A stretch of 64,000 nucleotides of DNA from Hirudo medicinalis (GCA_011800805.1 MPNW01000415.1:36926-100925); one strand, 5' to 3'. Numbered from the stretch's first letter, positions 14,076 to 27,328 are shown. Made by a program: numbers and translations. Notes: generated from the letters alone by a model not told the origin.

Positions 14076-14314
14076 CAAACGGTTGGACGGATGGAGGTTA
14101 GAAGTATGGCAAAATTGAGAGATTGATGAACGAATGAGAGGCGGGATGATGAAGGATGATCCCGTGTAAAGGATCATTAATCAGACTAACTTTTCTTGCG
14201 TTGATAAATAGGAAAATGTTTTCCATTATTTCAGGTTGTCATGGCGACTGCAACCACGACCACTTCGAGTCTCTTCCTTGCAGCTCTCATCTTCCGAAAG
14301 TCTGCACCGGTTGG

Positions 14315-14354
<40 letters not shown>

Positions 14355-14410
14355 GATGATGGTGACGATAATGATAGTGACGGCGATGATAGCAGTGGGA
14401 GTAGCGATGT
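14315..14410. repeat. (GAT)n microsatellite, interrupted
   Basis: A run of about ten GAT triplets at 14315-14347, followed by degenerate GAT/GAC. It encodes poly-Asp, poly-Met or poly-His depending on frame. Confidence 0.85.
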
Positions 14411-14795
14411 CCGCCCACGCAATTTAAGTTGGTATGCGCCTCACGATATGGACAATTAACGATGCTGAAGTGTAATTGTAACAATTATATTAATATTAAA
14501 TTGAAATAAACATTCTTTTTTTTAAATTACTATATATTATTATATTATTTATATTATATATATTATTTATTTTATAGCTTCTACATCGTAATTAACGCGA
14601 ACAGTGTTCGTACCCTAAGGACCACCTTTGAGCATCGTCGGTGTTTTGTACAAACTTGAATTTTAGTTTTGAGTTTTCTCATCAAATGATCTCAAGAAAT
14701 AAATGAATAAATTGAGAAAATATAAAAATTATATTAAATTACGCAGATTTAAAAATTATATTAAATTATGCACAATTATAGCCATTTATGGTATA

Positions 14796-14873
14796 ACAAA
14801 TATTTAACAAATATTTAACAAATATTTAACAAATATTTAACAAATATTTAACAAATATTTAACAAATATTTAA
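14796..14873. repeat. 11-bp AACAAATATTT array
   Basis: Seven tandem, essentially identical copies of the 11-bp unit AACAAATATTT. Confidence 0.9.
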
Positions 14874-15717
14874 CTCATGGAAGTCGAGTTTCTTGGCAAT
14901 TAATTCTCAGGAAACAACTCGGATCGATTTTAACAACTGAATTGTTGAGAATTTTGACAAATTTCATTTTTATTTTCTTAAGTGTGCAGCACTTGTGATG
15001 CTTCAAGTTTTGAGGTTCTGCCTTGCACAAGGAAATCTGATCGAGAATGTCTGCGTGAGTTTCTCTCATGCCACTTGATTTATTTGATTTATGAGCTTCA
15101 CTTTTCAGAAAACCATTTTTGAATTATTCCAAATTTATGAATCCATGGCACACCTGTTATGTAATCTTTTTCTAAATAAATATTTAAATACAATATATAT
15201 ATATATAAATGAAAATTTTAAATTAATAATTCCATATTTTTACTGGTCATGATTTTAATGTTAAATAATAATATTAAATTCAATGGTATACCTACATTAA
15301 TTTGATAATAACTGCAATTTAATACTGAATATTATTGTCAAGGCGGTACTTTCGACTTATCAGAGGTTTCAGTAAAATTAGATTCTTCTAAGGATTTTCT
15401 CTTTGTTGTTGAAATCTTCGCGGGGTTGCTTGATCTGCAGATCGACATGGAATTAAAAAAATATTTAAAGTAATTACCATCATTAAATTATTAATAGATT
15501 TAAACATTTTAAAACATTAAAATATACAAAAGAAAAGTTTGGATGTTAAATCACTATTATTTTATTCAAAACCTTGATGCTAAAGCATCGAATTTGCAGA
15601 TGAGAGGATGGATTTCAGATTTTACTCTTCAGATACATGCCTCTTAGACGAGCACCTGGTAACACTGGCGCGATTAATCACTCGGGAATCCTGGACCACA
15701 CATTGCACCCCAAATAT

Positions 15718-15925
15718 CATCATCATCATCATCATCAGTGTAATCTCGACCATCTCGAAAGGATAATCATCATAATCATCATCATCATCGTCTTCACAGG
15801 CATCGTTATCGTGATCATCAAACAACAACACTTATATAGGATCATCATTATCATCATCTTCATCAACAACATCATCACTATCTTCGTCATCGTCATCATC
15901 TTCATCTTCATCATCATCTTTTCCA
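15718..15925. repeat. Degenerate (ATC)n tract
   Basis: About 200 bp of CATCAT-rich sequence with interruptions. It yields poly-Ile and poly-Met open frames on opposite strands that are not genes. Confidence 0.85.
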
Positions 15926-16649
15926 TCTTTGTGGTCGATAGCTCTCAGAAAGTTTATACCCAATTTGTACAAGATAAGAACGCAGATAATTTTTGATTGG
16001 AGGATAATTTCTCCTGTGTTTTATAAAAGTCATTCATAAATAAAAGAATTATTCGAAATTATAGCAAAACAATGAATGAAAAATTGATGAGTGCAAAATT
16101 TCAAAATTTTTTCCTCCAAAAAATTTATCAATTTCAAGCCTCGCTAATGAAATAACGGTGTGTCTCCTATCTCCGAGGTACACAAGCGGACTTCACTTTC
16201 AAACATATTGCTTTAAATTTGCAAAATTCAGTGATTTGAATGAAAGAGGAGTTTTCTATTTTAAAAATGAATTTTTTTCAAAATTCATTCTAAAATGTCA
16301 ATATATTTTTCTAAAACTCGCAGACATAACGGGCTCAGCGATGAAGAAAGAATTTGAAAGAGGCTCTCACATCCTGTCAAACGGTTGGTTGTGGGCCCTG
16401 AATGGGTCACCTTGAAACATTTTATCTATAAACAGCTCCACGTTCCTCTATATTTTCTTGCTGATATTGGATTGCATCCTCAAACCATCGGCGATTGTGA
16501 ACGTTGAAGTAATGAAAACATGATCCCTGGAATGAAAATAAACTTGCAAAACAAGTCGAATGATTTCTTCCGCTGCTGAATCTTCTCGTAATTCTTTGAG
16601 AATCGTCATCTCGAGTTGATTGATTCAACTCGTAAAGAGAAACAGCCTG

Positions 16650-16837
16650 GAAAAATTCTTCAATTGGGTGCGGCCCCCCTTCAATTTGGCCGTCCTCATC
16701 GACCAGAAACCCCAATGTGCTTCGCTACTCATGGCCTCAGAGCTTGGTTTATGGCGCGTGAATTTTCTCCTTCACACCAAAAACGCATTAAAATTTTACT
16801 TGGAGTTTCTGAGTTCCACCATCTCAAGCAGTCACAT
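16650..16837 (+). CDS. Possible isolated coding exon
   Basis: An open frame that looks more protein-like than its surroundings. It starts at about 16650 after an AAACAG acceptor, reads LEKFFNWVRPPFNLAVLI and later ELGLWRVNFLLHTKNAL, and could end at 16837 before GTCCTA. It has no low-complexity bias. I do not recognise the family and could not phase-match it to the exons at 17.8 kb, so it may be an exon of another gene, part of a transposon relic, or chance. The frame stays open to about 16943. Confidence 0.25.
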
Positions 16838-16984
16838 TCGGAAGGTCCTACCTGCTCAAGATGCACAAGATGAACCTCTAATAACTGCCAACATGTCTCG
16901 CATGTCCGAACATTTTATGATCCAATTTGTCCTGTGGACCTAAGAATTTTTATAGAGTCAATGTTTTGCATTTTAAACACACCA

Positions 16985-17500
16985 TTAATTTATTATTAAT
17001 AGTATTATTATAAATAATATATAATAATTATAATTATAATTATTAATTATTATTATTATAAAATAATATTATTAATTATATTATAATTATAAAAAAAAAT
17101 AAAATAAAAAAAAATAAAATAATTATAAAATAATATTATTAATTATATCAATAATAATAATTATTATTATAATTATAATAATAATTAAATAATTAAATAT
17201 AGTATATTATATAGTATATTATATATTAAATATTATTTTATAATAATAATAATTATAATATATATAATATAATAATAATAATTATAATTATTATTATAAT
17301 AAATAATAATTATTAATATTATTATTAATATTATTTTATAATAATAATAATATTAATATTATAAATATAATTAATATAGTAAATATAATAATTAATATAA
17401 TAAATATAATTAATTATATTCATAATTATTATTTATAATATAAAATAAAAATATCAAAAATCAAATAAATAATATATATAATAATAATTTACTCTGTAAT
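16985..17500. repeat. Nearly pure A/T low-complexity block
   Basis: About 500 bp composed almost only of A and T in TAAT and ATTAT permutations, with no ordered repeat unit. No coding content. Confidence 0.9.
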
Positions 17501-17765
17501 TTTGGGCAAAATATGATTTTAAAAGTGATAACATTGGAACGTCTAACAAAGTATAAGAAGTTGTAATAAGATTAAAATCAGACTTAAATATATATTATTA
17601 TTATTGAAATATATTTTACCTCCAGTAACAAACAATTCCTCTTAACTTGAGATTTGTCTTTATCAACATTTCAACATTTCCTTCTTTAAATATGCAATCA
17701 TTTGGAATATTTTTTCAATGAAGAAATTTCCTGAAATTTAATTACCACCCATTATTAACTTCCAG

Positions 17766-18952
17766 TTGCCCTCATCAGTTCCAGCAAAAACGTATTCATG
17801 GAAAGACTTTCCGAAAGTGGAGCGAACTCTCTAAAAAACAAAGAATTCTTCTCCAGTCCACAACAAGGCCACTCCAAGGAAAATGGAGTGAGTCGTGCCA
17901 TGCTCAAAAGCTCAGCGAACGTGACTTTCGATGGATTGGGTAATTTGGGAGAAATCAGACTGAAGAGGGAGTCTGGGCTGGAGGTGGTCGTGAGGGTTGA
18001 AAGTCTGGAAACCCCTGACCACTTCTCAGACGTGGAGTACGTCAGTGACAACCGTTTCATGCTTGAGAAACAGGATCCCCACGAGAAGAAAAGGTTCAAT
18101 TTTATCATCAACCACTTCTGCAGGTATGATGGACAAAAATTATGCTCGTTAAAAGTGCAATTAAAAGTATTTTATTTAATTAAAGAAATTACTTTTTGAA
18201 CTCAAAAATTCCAGTTAATTAAATCCGCTGAAGAATAAGGATTTGTTGGGGATTTACGAAATCTATGCTTTCATTTTTCAGTTTTAAATAAATTATAAAA
18301 TAAACAACGAACTATAAAAATATAAAATATTTTTAAATAAATGTTTAATGTTAATATTATGGATTTTACGAATTAAATTGCAAAATTGTATAAGCTTAGG
18401 TAAACTAGAATGAAAAATCAAATGTTGATTCAAGAAATAAACTTCCTGAGAGTTTGTAAACTATTAATAAAAACTATTACTGACTTTATGGATTTGTTAT
18501 TTGTATTTTGTAACTAATTATGTAGAAATTAATAGAGAGCATTCATTTCATGAATTATGAAGACCCTTGATCACCTTGCTAATGAGATGTTATTGCAATA
18601 AGCTAATAATGATTCAAAAAATAATATTTGCCAGAATTTTAATGATACCAAAATTAGCCAATTAAAATTCGCGCAGAAAACAAAATATAAATAAATTAGT
18701 GAATCCGGTTTTTATGAACCTCTGTTAATAAATTTAATAAACATGAAAAAAACATATTTATTGAACAAAACATCTGCTAGGCATCCGATCCCAGATTTTT
18801 ATACAATTACGCTCGAGATGGCGCGTGATAGAGCCACATCAGCTCGGGAAGTCACCTGCCAATCGGACTCTGGTGAAGAAAAATGTCCTGATGGGATCAA
18901 AGATGGCCAGGTTTATTTGAGGAGAAGTCTGAGCTCACCATGTTCGCTGATG
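17766..18952 (+). CDS. Two phase-matched exons of an unidentified gene
   Basis: Exon 1 (17766-18123) follows TTAACTTCCAG and ends TGCAG before GTATGA, leaving two codon bases. Exon 2 (18781-18952) follows CATCTGCTAG, supplies the missing base and ends before GTGAGT. Joined, they give about 177 residues without a stop. The text is well mixed, with stretches such as NVTFDGLGNLGEIRLKRES, VEYVSDNRFMLEKQD and HPIPDFYTITLEMARDR, several cysteines and one N-glycosylation site. An antisense frame of 118 codons overlaps exon 1 but has no matching partner. I do not recognise the family. The neighbouring exons are not evident. The donor phase (0) would allow continuation towards the membrane-protein gene at 21.9 kb, but no good acceptor joins them. 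Confidence 0.45.
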
Positions 18953-18957
18953 GTGAG

Positions 18958-19020
18958 TCATGAGATGATGATAAGATGATGATGATGATGATGATGATGG
19001 TGGTGGTGATGATGACGATG
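18958..19020. repeat. (GAT)n microsatellite
   Basis: A GATGAT run with GGT interruptions, just downstream of the exon ending at 18952. Confidence 0.85.
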
Positions 19021-21890
19021 GTTTTGCTAATTTTGTTGAGGTGGTCAAAGTGGCTGTTATGGATATGTTAGTAGTGATAACGGGTGATGATTTTCGAGTG
19101 ATGATTTTCGAGTGATGACGGATGTATTGACCTAGTGGTTTTAGTTGCGACTCTAATGATAGAAGATGATGTTGAGTTTGATGATAATAAATAATAGTTT
19201 GATGACTAACCAAAACAAGGCATATATTACAACTAATAATACGATTATTGAAAAGTGAAATAATCACTCATGTAATTGCGCTCCTTTTGAACCCTCCTCA
19301 TTCCTCGTCCGCGTGAAAGCACACACGCTGTGTTGACTCCATCAAACAAACTGGAAGCTTTCCTCAGGGCAAATACAAGACACTCTTTTCCGTGGCCTCC
19401 ATCTTTCAGTCTGGATTGATTGACGTAGGAATCCATTGAAAGCACATCGGCTCGGCATCCATCACTGAGATCACCAGTGGTTAATTAAGAAAACTCGACC
19501 GGCACATTAAGCTTCATTTAACGTTAATTAGTTCTCTCATCCATGCCAGACTGTAACTTTAGTTTTTCCATCGAGTCTGTTAGCGCCAATCCGCGCCTAA
19601 TGGATTTTACGAGGGCTTTCGACCTGGCGATCGCAGTTCCTAATTGTTGGCCTCAAAGGGGAATAAACTCGCATAACCTCGTGTGATTAGATGTACCTAT
19701 TATGTTAACGTAATATTTGAATCGACCAATCGCATTAAAATAACAGTTTAATTAGCCAATCGAAGCATTTTAAGTGGCCAAATTACATTGGCTCACGATG
19801 TCATCGTTACAAGCAGTTAAATTGACGAGGCATCTAAATCATACAAGTTTCCCTTTCTACTCCTTTTGCCAGTTCCAACCCGAACGACCTTCGGTTAAAA
19901 AGTATTTTTCCCTTTTAATGTTATTTATGGAACCTTCCTTGCTCCTAATTGGCCGAACGCAGTGATATGTAATTGCATTACTGGTGAATTTAAAGTCATT
20001 ATTGTTGCGCCTAAGCTCGTTTTAGAAAGCAATTTTTATTTTATCTAACATTAATTTTGTTATTGATGTTTTAAATCACTTAATTATTCGTAGGCAGTCC
20101 GTAAATTTAACATTAGCCATAAAACTAAATTAATTATTAATTATAGGAGAAATTGGAAGGCATAAAAACGACATTTGACAACGTTAGCAAAGGCGAGTGC
20201 TTGCATTAAGCCAATCAGACAACCAATTAACACTAATTATCATCGACACAGATCTGCCAATTGACGTGTTTAAATGTTATCATTCCATGCGTTAACAACA
20301 ATCCAATAATAAATACTAATCAATAGATCTATAAGAATTTCGAGAATATTGTTGCAAAAATAAATTTATGGAATGAAAGAATTAATTTGTTTCTTTAATT
20401 TTTAGACTTAATTTCACGACACAAAACATTCATGCGAGGAGGGAATGCGATAGGTAGATGCTCGATAATCTTAGATTACCTGGATTGGAAGTACAGATTG
20501 AGTTCGAAAAATAAACTTTCTTTCAATGGACACAAAACACTAAAGTAACTGAGAGAAAAAAATTATCAAATCCTGCCGAGCTGATTTCGTTGAGAAAATT
20601 GCTATGCATCCCAATGAGCAGTCTCTGATATCATGAGATGAGAGTTTGGCCGACAATTTAGCATGGAGGACGGAATCAAAGGTTTCTTCAAAGTCGCATT
20701 AAGTAACGTCACTTGCTTTACGAGCTTGGGGACAGGGACAAGCATTGGACAAGATTCGGGCGGGTTGATTAGGGACATAAAACCATCTTGGAGATGGAGA
20801 CGATGATGGATGCCGACTCCAATCAAGCGTTCCATTACTCGACAGAAGTTAATGTTTCCATTCGAAAAGGTCATGAACTTGTTCGTCATGAACGTAATCG
20901 CTGGAGCGGAAGAAACCTATCGCATACCGCCACGTTACTCCACTAATATCGATAGATAGTCAAAAATTCAGCTGGATTGTGCTTAGAAAGAAATTCAGTT
21001 CATCCATCTTTCGGCAACAACAACAACGACAAAAACGACAACACCTTCAACAACAACAACAACGACAACAACAACGACAACGAACCGACTGCGATAGGAA
21101 AACAACTGACCAAAAGATTTCGAGATAACAAAAAGTCGACGAAATAAGAAACTTCATTTCTTAGAGCTTTTAACCAGCGATTCAATGAATAGAGTTTTCA
21201 TAAAGTTTCGAGGCTAACAAAAAGAATTTTTCATCTTTCTTTCAAACCATCCTCACTTCAGTCTGTTCAATGAAATTGAACAATGAAAAAATATTTCTTG
21301 GATTTCGGTTGTAAAAAAAAATGTTGAAGTCGGTTCTTTATGTCGGCACCTTGTCCATCTTTTAACATCTTCTTTGTTGGGGTCATGTTCGGATGGTCTG
21401 GTGTCCTTTGACGACCTCTGGATTCTGACGATAATTCCGTCTATAATAATTTACCATAGACTCATGACTAATTTTTAAATATGGTATGTCCGGATAGCGG
21501 GATGTCACTCCCTCAGGACCAGCCCTTGAACCGACAAAATTAGTTTACTTTCATCTCAAGTTGTACAAATATTTTCTTTTCTCGTTCGGCTCAATAAAAA
21601 TAAAATAAATAATAATAATAATATTCTAATATTAATTTTTGCAAAGGATGACGAGGAAATACAGTATTTACCAGGCCGAAAAGAAAATCATTTTGAACAT
21701 CTTTTAAGAATATCTCTCTGGCTACAATCAGAAAAAATACGGACGAAATAAACTTGTTTCAATACATCGTATACGACAATGTATCGGGATGATTACAACT
21801 GATGGCTATTATCACTTAAGAATGAAATTCAAAACCGGCGAAATAGCTTTGTAATTCGAGCTGAAATCTCACAAAAACATTGACGGTGCA
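19021..21890. other. No gene recognised
   Basis: Ordinary AT-rich sequence. A CAA/CGA-rich tract lies at about 21015-21085. Open frames at 19245-19445 and 20602-20889 on the minus strand have no recognisable motif and no splice support. Confidence 0.5.
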
Positions 21891-21899
21891 TTAGTGACA

Positions 21900-24800
21900 A
21901 TGTTCGCATTCGTATTTTGTAATATTATTATTATTATTATTTGCATAATTTTCCTTATAATTTCCCCAACTATATACTTCAAACATTCCAAACCTAGGGG
22001 GCCCATCCCGAACCCCTGGGAAAAGAGTTCAACAGCATCCACTGCACCGAAAGAACTTCCCTCCTCAGCCGAATATTCGGCAAAACTCACAGTCCCGAAA
22101 GATCCATCAGGTTTCCCGCCAAAAGATGTCGCCTTCCCATTTTCAGATGCGAACAGTGCCTCAACCAGGCCCGTTGCTCAGAACAAAGTTGGTTTATTTT
22201 TACGTTTTTACTCACTTTTCATTTCTTTTTGAGGCATTTTTTTTTAATTTTTAAAATTGTGCAGATCATTTTGCAAACATGTGTTGCCAACTTGATTGCT
22301 ACGCTCTCTCGGACTGTAAGACGACATTTGTTGAGGAGTGCAAAAGCAATCCTGTAGTTTGTGGAATGGGAGACACCTATAGGTTGGATATTATTTCTTT
22401 TTTTATAATAGTTTATAATTTGCATCAAAATTTTAGTCAACAAAACATTTCGTTGTTCGCGTCTGTCTTTAATTACATTTAATCAACTAAAAAAAGGTCT
22501 GTTATTACCCTTCAAATTGGGAGAAGAGATTTGTTAATCAGAGAATCAATGAAATCAACAGGTACACGCTCGAGCCCATGTTCCCTTACATGGGGAGCAA
22601 TTTTTCATGTCACGTAAGGAGGTCCAGCCGAGGGGACTCAGAATCATCCAATAATAACTGGGTCTACAAAATCCAATTCCACGCCAGAATCGCTTCACTC
22701 CACCTGACCAGTCCTCCATACAAAGAGATCATTTCCATCCCGAAGTCTAAGCAGAAAAAGTCTTCGTTTAAACTTCAGGTTGGTCGGCATGCAGCTCCAC
22801 GTAAAGCGGTCATAAATCCAGAGTATTTCGAGCGTATTTTTATTGAAAGACCTCAATCGTTTCAGGAGCTCTTAAGCGCTTTAAGTGGACTAAATGCGCC
22901 TCTCAAGAGTTCGCTTGACGACTACATGCGCGACATTATGGGCGCACAAAATTTTATTCTCGCGCGCATTCTTTCCGAGAAATTCTAAGTAGATCGTAAG
23001 GAAAATTTGATTCGTTCGTGGCGAGAATTGAAACTTTGGTGGCGAGCGCTTCGATGGAGAATTACCAGTTAAGCCTCTTACTGAATCGCCTGCTAAACTT
23101 CGCAAGTATTTTGTTAGGAGGCTTCAGTAAGCACTGATAAATTACGAAATACTGGAAGGCAGGAACGGAACGAAAGCAGATGCGACTTGCACAACAATGT
23201 CATTTCGTGACAGCTCGCTCCGCGGTGCGTATAATTGCATAAAATATTTGGCTTCCTCTGCAGGTGGCCTTCATGGAGCTGGAACACCGTATGGAAAGTG
23301 ATGCTGATCTGGATGAGGATGAATATATTCTGCTGGGACACGAGAACAATGAAGGAGTATTCACCTTTCAAGTCACAAACGTTGGGAAAGAAATTCCCTC
23401 AAACTCTACGAGTGATCTCGAAGGATTTGCGGGGGTTGAGGAAACTTCACCTTCGTCATACGTGGCTCTCGTCAAGTTTGACGAACCCTTTGTTTACAGT
23501 TCAACCACTTGGAACTCCACAGACGCATGCCACAAGAATACATCCAGGTTTTTGCGAAAAGGCCTTGATGTTCACAATATCGATACTCTATTTAGAGATT
23601 ATCGATAGCAATTGAGAGACACTGTTCACATCATTTCATAGAAAAACTAACATAAAATTTAAAACTGGCGTGCAGGTTGGCCGAATGGGTTGCCTTCCTG
23701 CATGCGGTCGTAATAGCAATAGTCGTAATGTGTCGTGTTTGCAACCCAGCCAGTGAGCACCCTCGGGTAGGGGCGCTATATAAATGGTAGATCGATTAAA
23801 AAGTGCCTTCAAGTCCCATTCGGATACAGAGTCACTCAAAAGATCGGCTAAATACAAACAAAACTGAAACATTCCTTTATTGTATTACAGATAGATTTAA
23901 TTCTTCTACGAAAATAACACACATTCAGAATGTTACCTTGGATCAGAAACACGGCAATTCCAAAGTTGGGAGTTGAGCTGAACCTGGAGACCTCTGAAGA
24001 AAGATTCGACTACTTCATTAGGCAGAGAGGTTCTTCATTCCCAATGGTGACCTTCAAGTTGAAAGGTTATGATTTGTGATCGCACGTCACAACGAGGTAT
24101 TAATAGCTTGAATCTCTAATTCACCAGATGATAGGTCGGTGCTCGCCCATTGGTTCAGAGAAAACGACGCTTATTTGGAAAGCCATTCTGTTGAACTGTC
24201 ATCTGAAGCAGACAACAATAGCAACAGGATCAAGATGGTCGTGTCAGGTGCAGGAAATGAATGAATGAACGTTTCCACTTTGATGTCGTTTTCAATGTAA
24301 TTCAATCAACATTCTCAGGTGCCATGTCTTTGTGTCCAGCCTATCTGCGAATCACCCTCAAGGGCCTTCAGAGTCACGACCTCCTCATTTCCTGCCCTCC
24401 GTCTTTCAATCTCACCTTCCATCTGGAAGACAAACACCCTCACATTTCTTCCTACTTCCTCGTGTTTTCCTCTAATTTCCGAAACACTACGACTACCATT
24501 TCCATCGTGAAAGTCAAGCAAGTTTGTAAAAAGCAAATTTTCTTTCCTAAAAGCACAAATATTTCTGATTTATTCGAATTATTCCGAACTTCTTTCAGGT
24601 ACAAATTCTTGGAGAAGAAATTCTCGACCTCGACTCATCGATCGAAGACGATGTTAACGCTATTCAGAAGACCACCTTTTTTACTGCTTTCTGGCTTTTC
24701 GCTGGCACTCTCATGCTACAGATGCTAATGCTGGCGATATTTTCATTCAAGCCCGAGGACTCCTCGCACAAGTGGATTTCTTCCTGTTGCGTTGAAAGCC

Positions 24801-27328
24801 AATTTAATCGGAATAAGGGCATCGCTGCTTTTTGCGAAAGACAAAAAAGGTCGAGCGACTTTAAAACGTCGACTGAAAAGGTTGACAGGCATCAATCTCC
24901 TTTTCCAGGAGAATATTCGGCATTACAACCAGACATCGGAGGTAATTGGCATCGGCCCTGTAGCCGTCAACTGCAATCAGTGGTCAGAGATCGGAGCGAA
25001 CAAATGTCGACCCAGCAGAATGAAAAGAGCATCAAACTTGTTCTCATTTTTCATTTCCTCTTCTGGACGGTTTACAGTTTTTTGTTTACTTTGACGGTGT
25101 TTTTCAGCTTCTTCGTCGGCCTGCTCAACAACGATACTACCTTCACCAATGCAACGAGGCTAACTATCGCCATACAAAACTGGACTCAATCTGTGGCCAT
25201 GAGCCTTGAAAACAACATGGAATCATTGACATCGAAACGCTTTTCCAAAGTGACAAGCATGACAGGGGCCTGTGAGAACCATATTTCTGACACTTACGAT
25301 GATCTCGTTCGAATTCTAAAGCTCCGAGAGCGACACTTGAAAAGCAAAGATTGGGACTCGTTTCAATATCCCTACAAAAGAGTTTTCGATGATTTTATTG
25401 CAAAATATTCAAAAATTGTTTCACATTTTGTACATCCCGCATTTATCAACCCGGTTTTAAACTTAACTCTAAGTCCGTCAAGTAAGTACCAAAAGTACTT
25501 AAAAAAAGTCTTTGTCAATGATTGGCTGGCTTTTCCGATTTTGCTCTTCAACAAAATGAAACAAAATTCATCAGAAGAAGATTTGATGACATGGTGCAAG
25601 AAATGGATTCAGCCAGGGATTGTGTGCGCATCGCTTGAGACCAATTCGTATTTGGGAGAATTCTTAGAAGTGGATGAGGTACGAGCGGTACAACAATGGA
25701 TGACTTTGTTTTCCGCCAAGTAAGTCGGTGAGGCGTTTTGCAAATGCTTAATCCCTTTCTGATGATTTTCCCAAATTTCCAAACAGATTTGGCAGGAGAT
25801 TTCAGGAAGCCATGCATGTGAATTTCTCTGTTGATCGTCTGCAGAATGATGCTCGTGTGATGTCATCTTTGGCTGAGACTGCAGCAAAATTAGATTCGAG
25901 GCATTTCATCCAGAGCTCAACGACGAATACTCATAAGGAAGGAAGCTTGTTCCATCTCTTTCTCAACTCGAACCAAGAAACGTTTCCACCAGTCCAGCCG
26001 ACTATACCAAGCCTCGACAGCGATTTCCACAGAGTACGCTTGGTGTTTTTGTTCTTGGATGGCATCCTATTGTTCTACAGAATTTCTCAGGCTCTGCTCA
26101 GCAGTTACGTTTTAGTTAGGTGTCTGGTGACTGAGAAAATGCTCCAACGTTGCTTCATAAACGCCTCTGTTGATTTGTCGACGGACACTTCAAAAGTTTA
26201 CGATAACGATGAGACGACCTACGATCGAAGGCAGGCGTCTCTTGGCGATTGTTACATTTCTAAATGCAACTCTAATGTCCGAATGAAAGACTTTCCCGAC
26301 CACATTTACAACAACAAAAGTCACACAAAAAAGATCAAACAATCTCTTCAGCAACTAGCTTCTCCTTCGAAACCCATTTTATCTTCTCGCATTGCATGCA
26401 GGATGCTAACATGTGCCTCATTTGTTCTCATTCTCTTTTATTCGCTCTTCACAGTTTGCTACGTTTGGAAACCTCCACATCCTGCCATCCAGTCTACACT
26501 CCTTGAAATGGCTACCATCATCAATGAAACTTACTCAGATCACAGTGAAGAAGAAATTGACTTCTTCCAAAGTATGTTGTACTTCAAAGGGGCGGGTCAA
26601 CTAATGGAAATTCAGAATTCTAAAGCCTATCGGGAACATCTTCTGTTCGGTATATTATTCATACTTAGATATTATTAATATTCTGTGTTTTGAGAATTTA
26701 CTGTCTGGAAAATACATCTCCACGTTTCAGGTGCAAGTGAATCCGTTAAAGCAAACGCAACCGTCGATGCAGACATTCCATGCAGCTATTTATTAGCCTA
26801 TGTTTATTTCAGAATCACAATCCGTGAGTAACTTTTCCAATAAAATTTGACTCGAATGTGTTGCTATTTAGATATTCGATTGCAGAGGATTCCTTGAAAG
26901 CAGACGACCTTTTTAAGGACATCATCTCTGTTCTACATCCTCTGATGACAAAGTTCTTTCTCCTTGGTTATCGACTGCTCGTCTTGTTCGCTGTGGCTCT
27001 CAGCCTCATGCTTCTATTAAACACTGCCATGTTACTGCTCACATTGTCCAGCAAAAGAAAGATTCAAACCCTCAAGACAGGCGAACCTCCGAGCGCAACA
27101 ATGGCTCACACCTTCGCTTCTGAGTCGATGACCTCCAAGAACAAAATAAAAATGAACCAGGAAATGGTAAAACAATCGCAATATTTGCTGCCGTCCCACG
27201 AATTGTCTTCTGTCCGCAAGATCGACAAATCTCCGACAAACCTCGATGAAAAACCGAGTCGATCGGTTGAGCACGACACGGTCAGATTTCTTTGGAATGA
27301 GTTCAAAATATCAGAGACCCACGTCTAG
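21900..27328 (+). CDS. Unidentified six-TM membrane protein, 1296 aa
   Basis: Eleven exons: 21900-22191, 22265-22382, 22562-22778, 23264-23547, 23929-24065, 24128-24247, 24319-24521, 24599-25719, 25787-26649, 26731-26823, 26886-27328. All junctions are GT-AG and phase-consistent, giving one 1296-residue frame ending in TAG. Predicted membrane segments lie near residues 2-25, 482-507, 604-632, 914-939, 1035-1057 and 1177-1204. With N and C termini in the cytosol, this gives three ectodomains of about 455, 280 and 120 residues. The first has a Cys-rich patch near residues 103-131 (CCQLDCYALSDC). The second has N-glycosylation sites NDTT, NATR, NWTQ and NLTL; the third has NETY and NATV. The cytosolic tail is Ser/Lys-rich. 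I considered Tweety, prominin, DC-STAMP, TMEM231 and TMEM248 families and none fits from memory. The start at 21900 is the first ATG before the signal anchor; an upstream exon is possible. Intron 4 carries a SINE. Confidence 0.75.
23665..23856 (+). mobile_element. tRNA-derived SINE, family 1, copy 1
   Basis: Begins GCGTGCAGGTTGGCCGAATG, with a box-A-like TTGGCCGAATGGG, followed about 50 nt later by a box-B-like GTTTGCAACCC. The tail contains GCGCTATATAAATGG and AGATCGGCTAAATAC. It matches the copy at 58849-59040 over most of its length and the deleted copy at about 50605. It lies in an intron of the six-TM gene. The body is not a functional tRNA. Confidence 0.8.

Larger units (their letters stand above)
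9749..16600. other. Gene-poor intergenic stretch with microsatellites
   Basis: No supported exon was found. The longest open frame, 126 codons at 12600-12980 on the plus strand, has no recognisable motif and no convincing splice context. The stretch carries the AAGTACCGTCAC repeat, CATC and GGAT arrays, GAT/ATC tracts and an 11-bp array, all listed separately. Confidence 0.55.

Noticed and set aside
17755..18111. Minus-strand 118-codon frame
   Set aside because: Overlaps the phase-matched plus exon and has no matching partner exon.
20602..20889. Minus-strand 95-codon frame considered as a reverse-transcriptase fragment
   Set aside because: None of the RT motif blocks (such as YxDD) are present.
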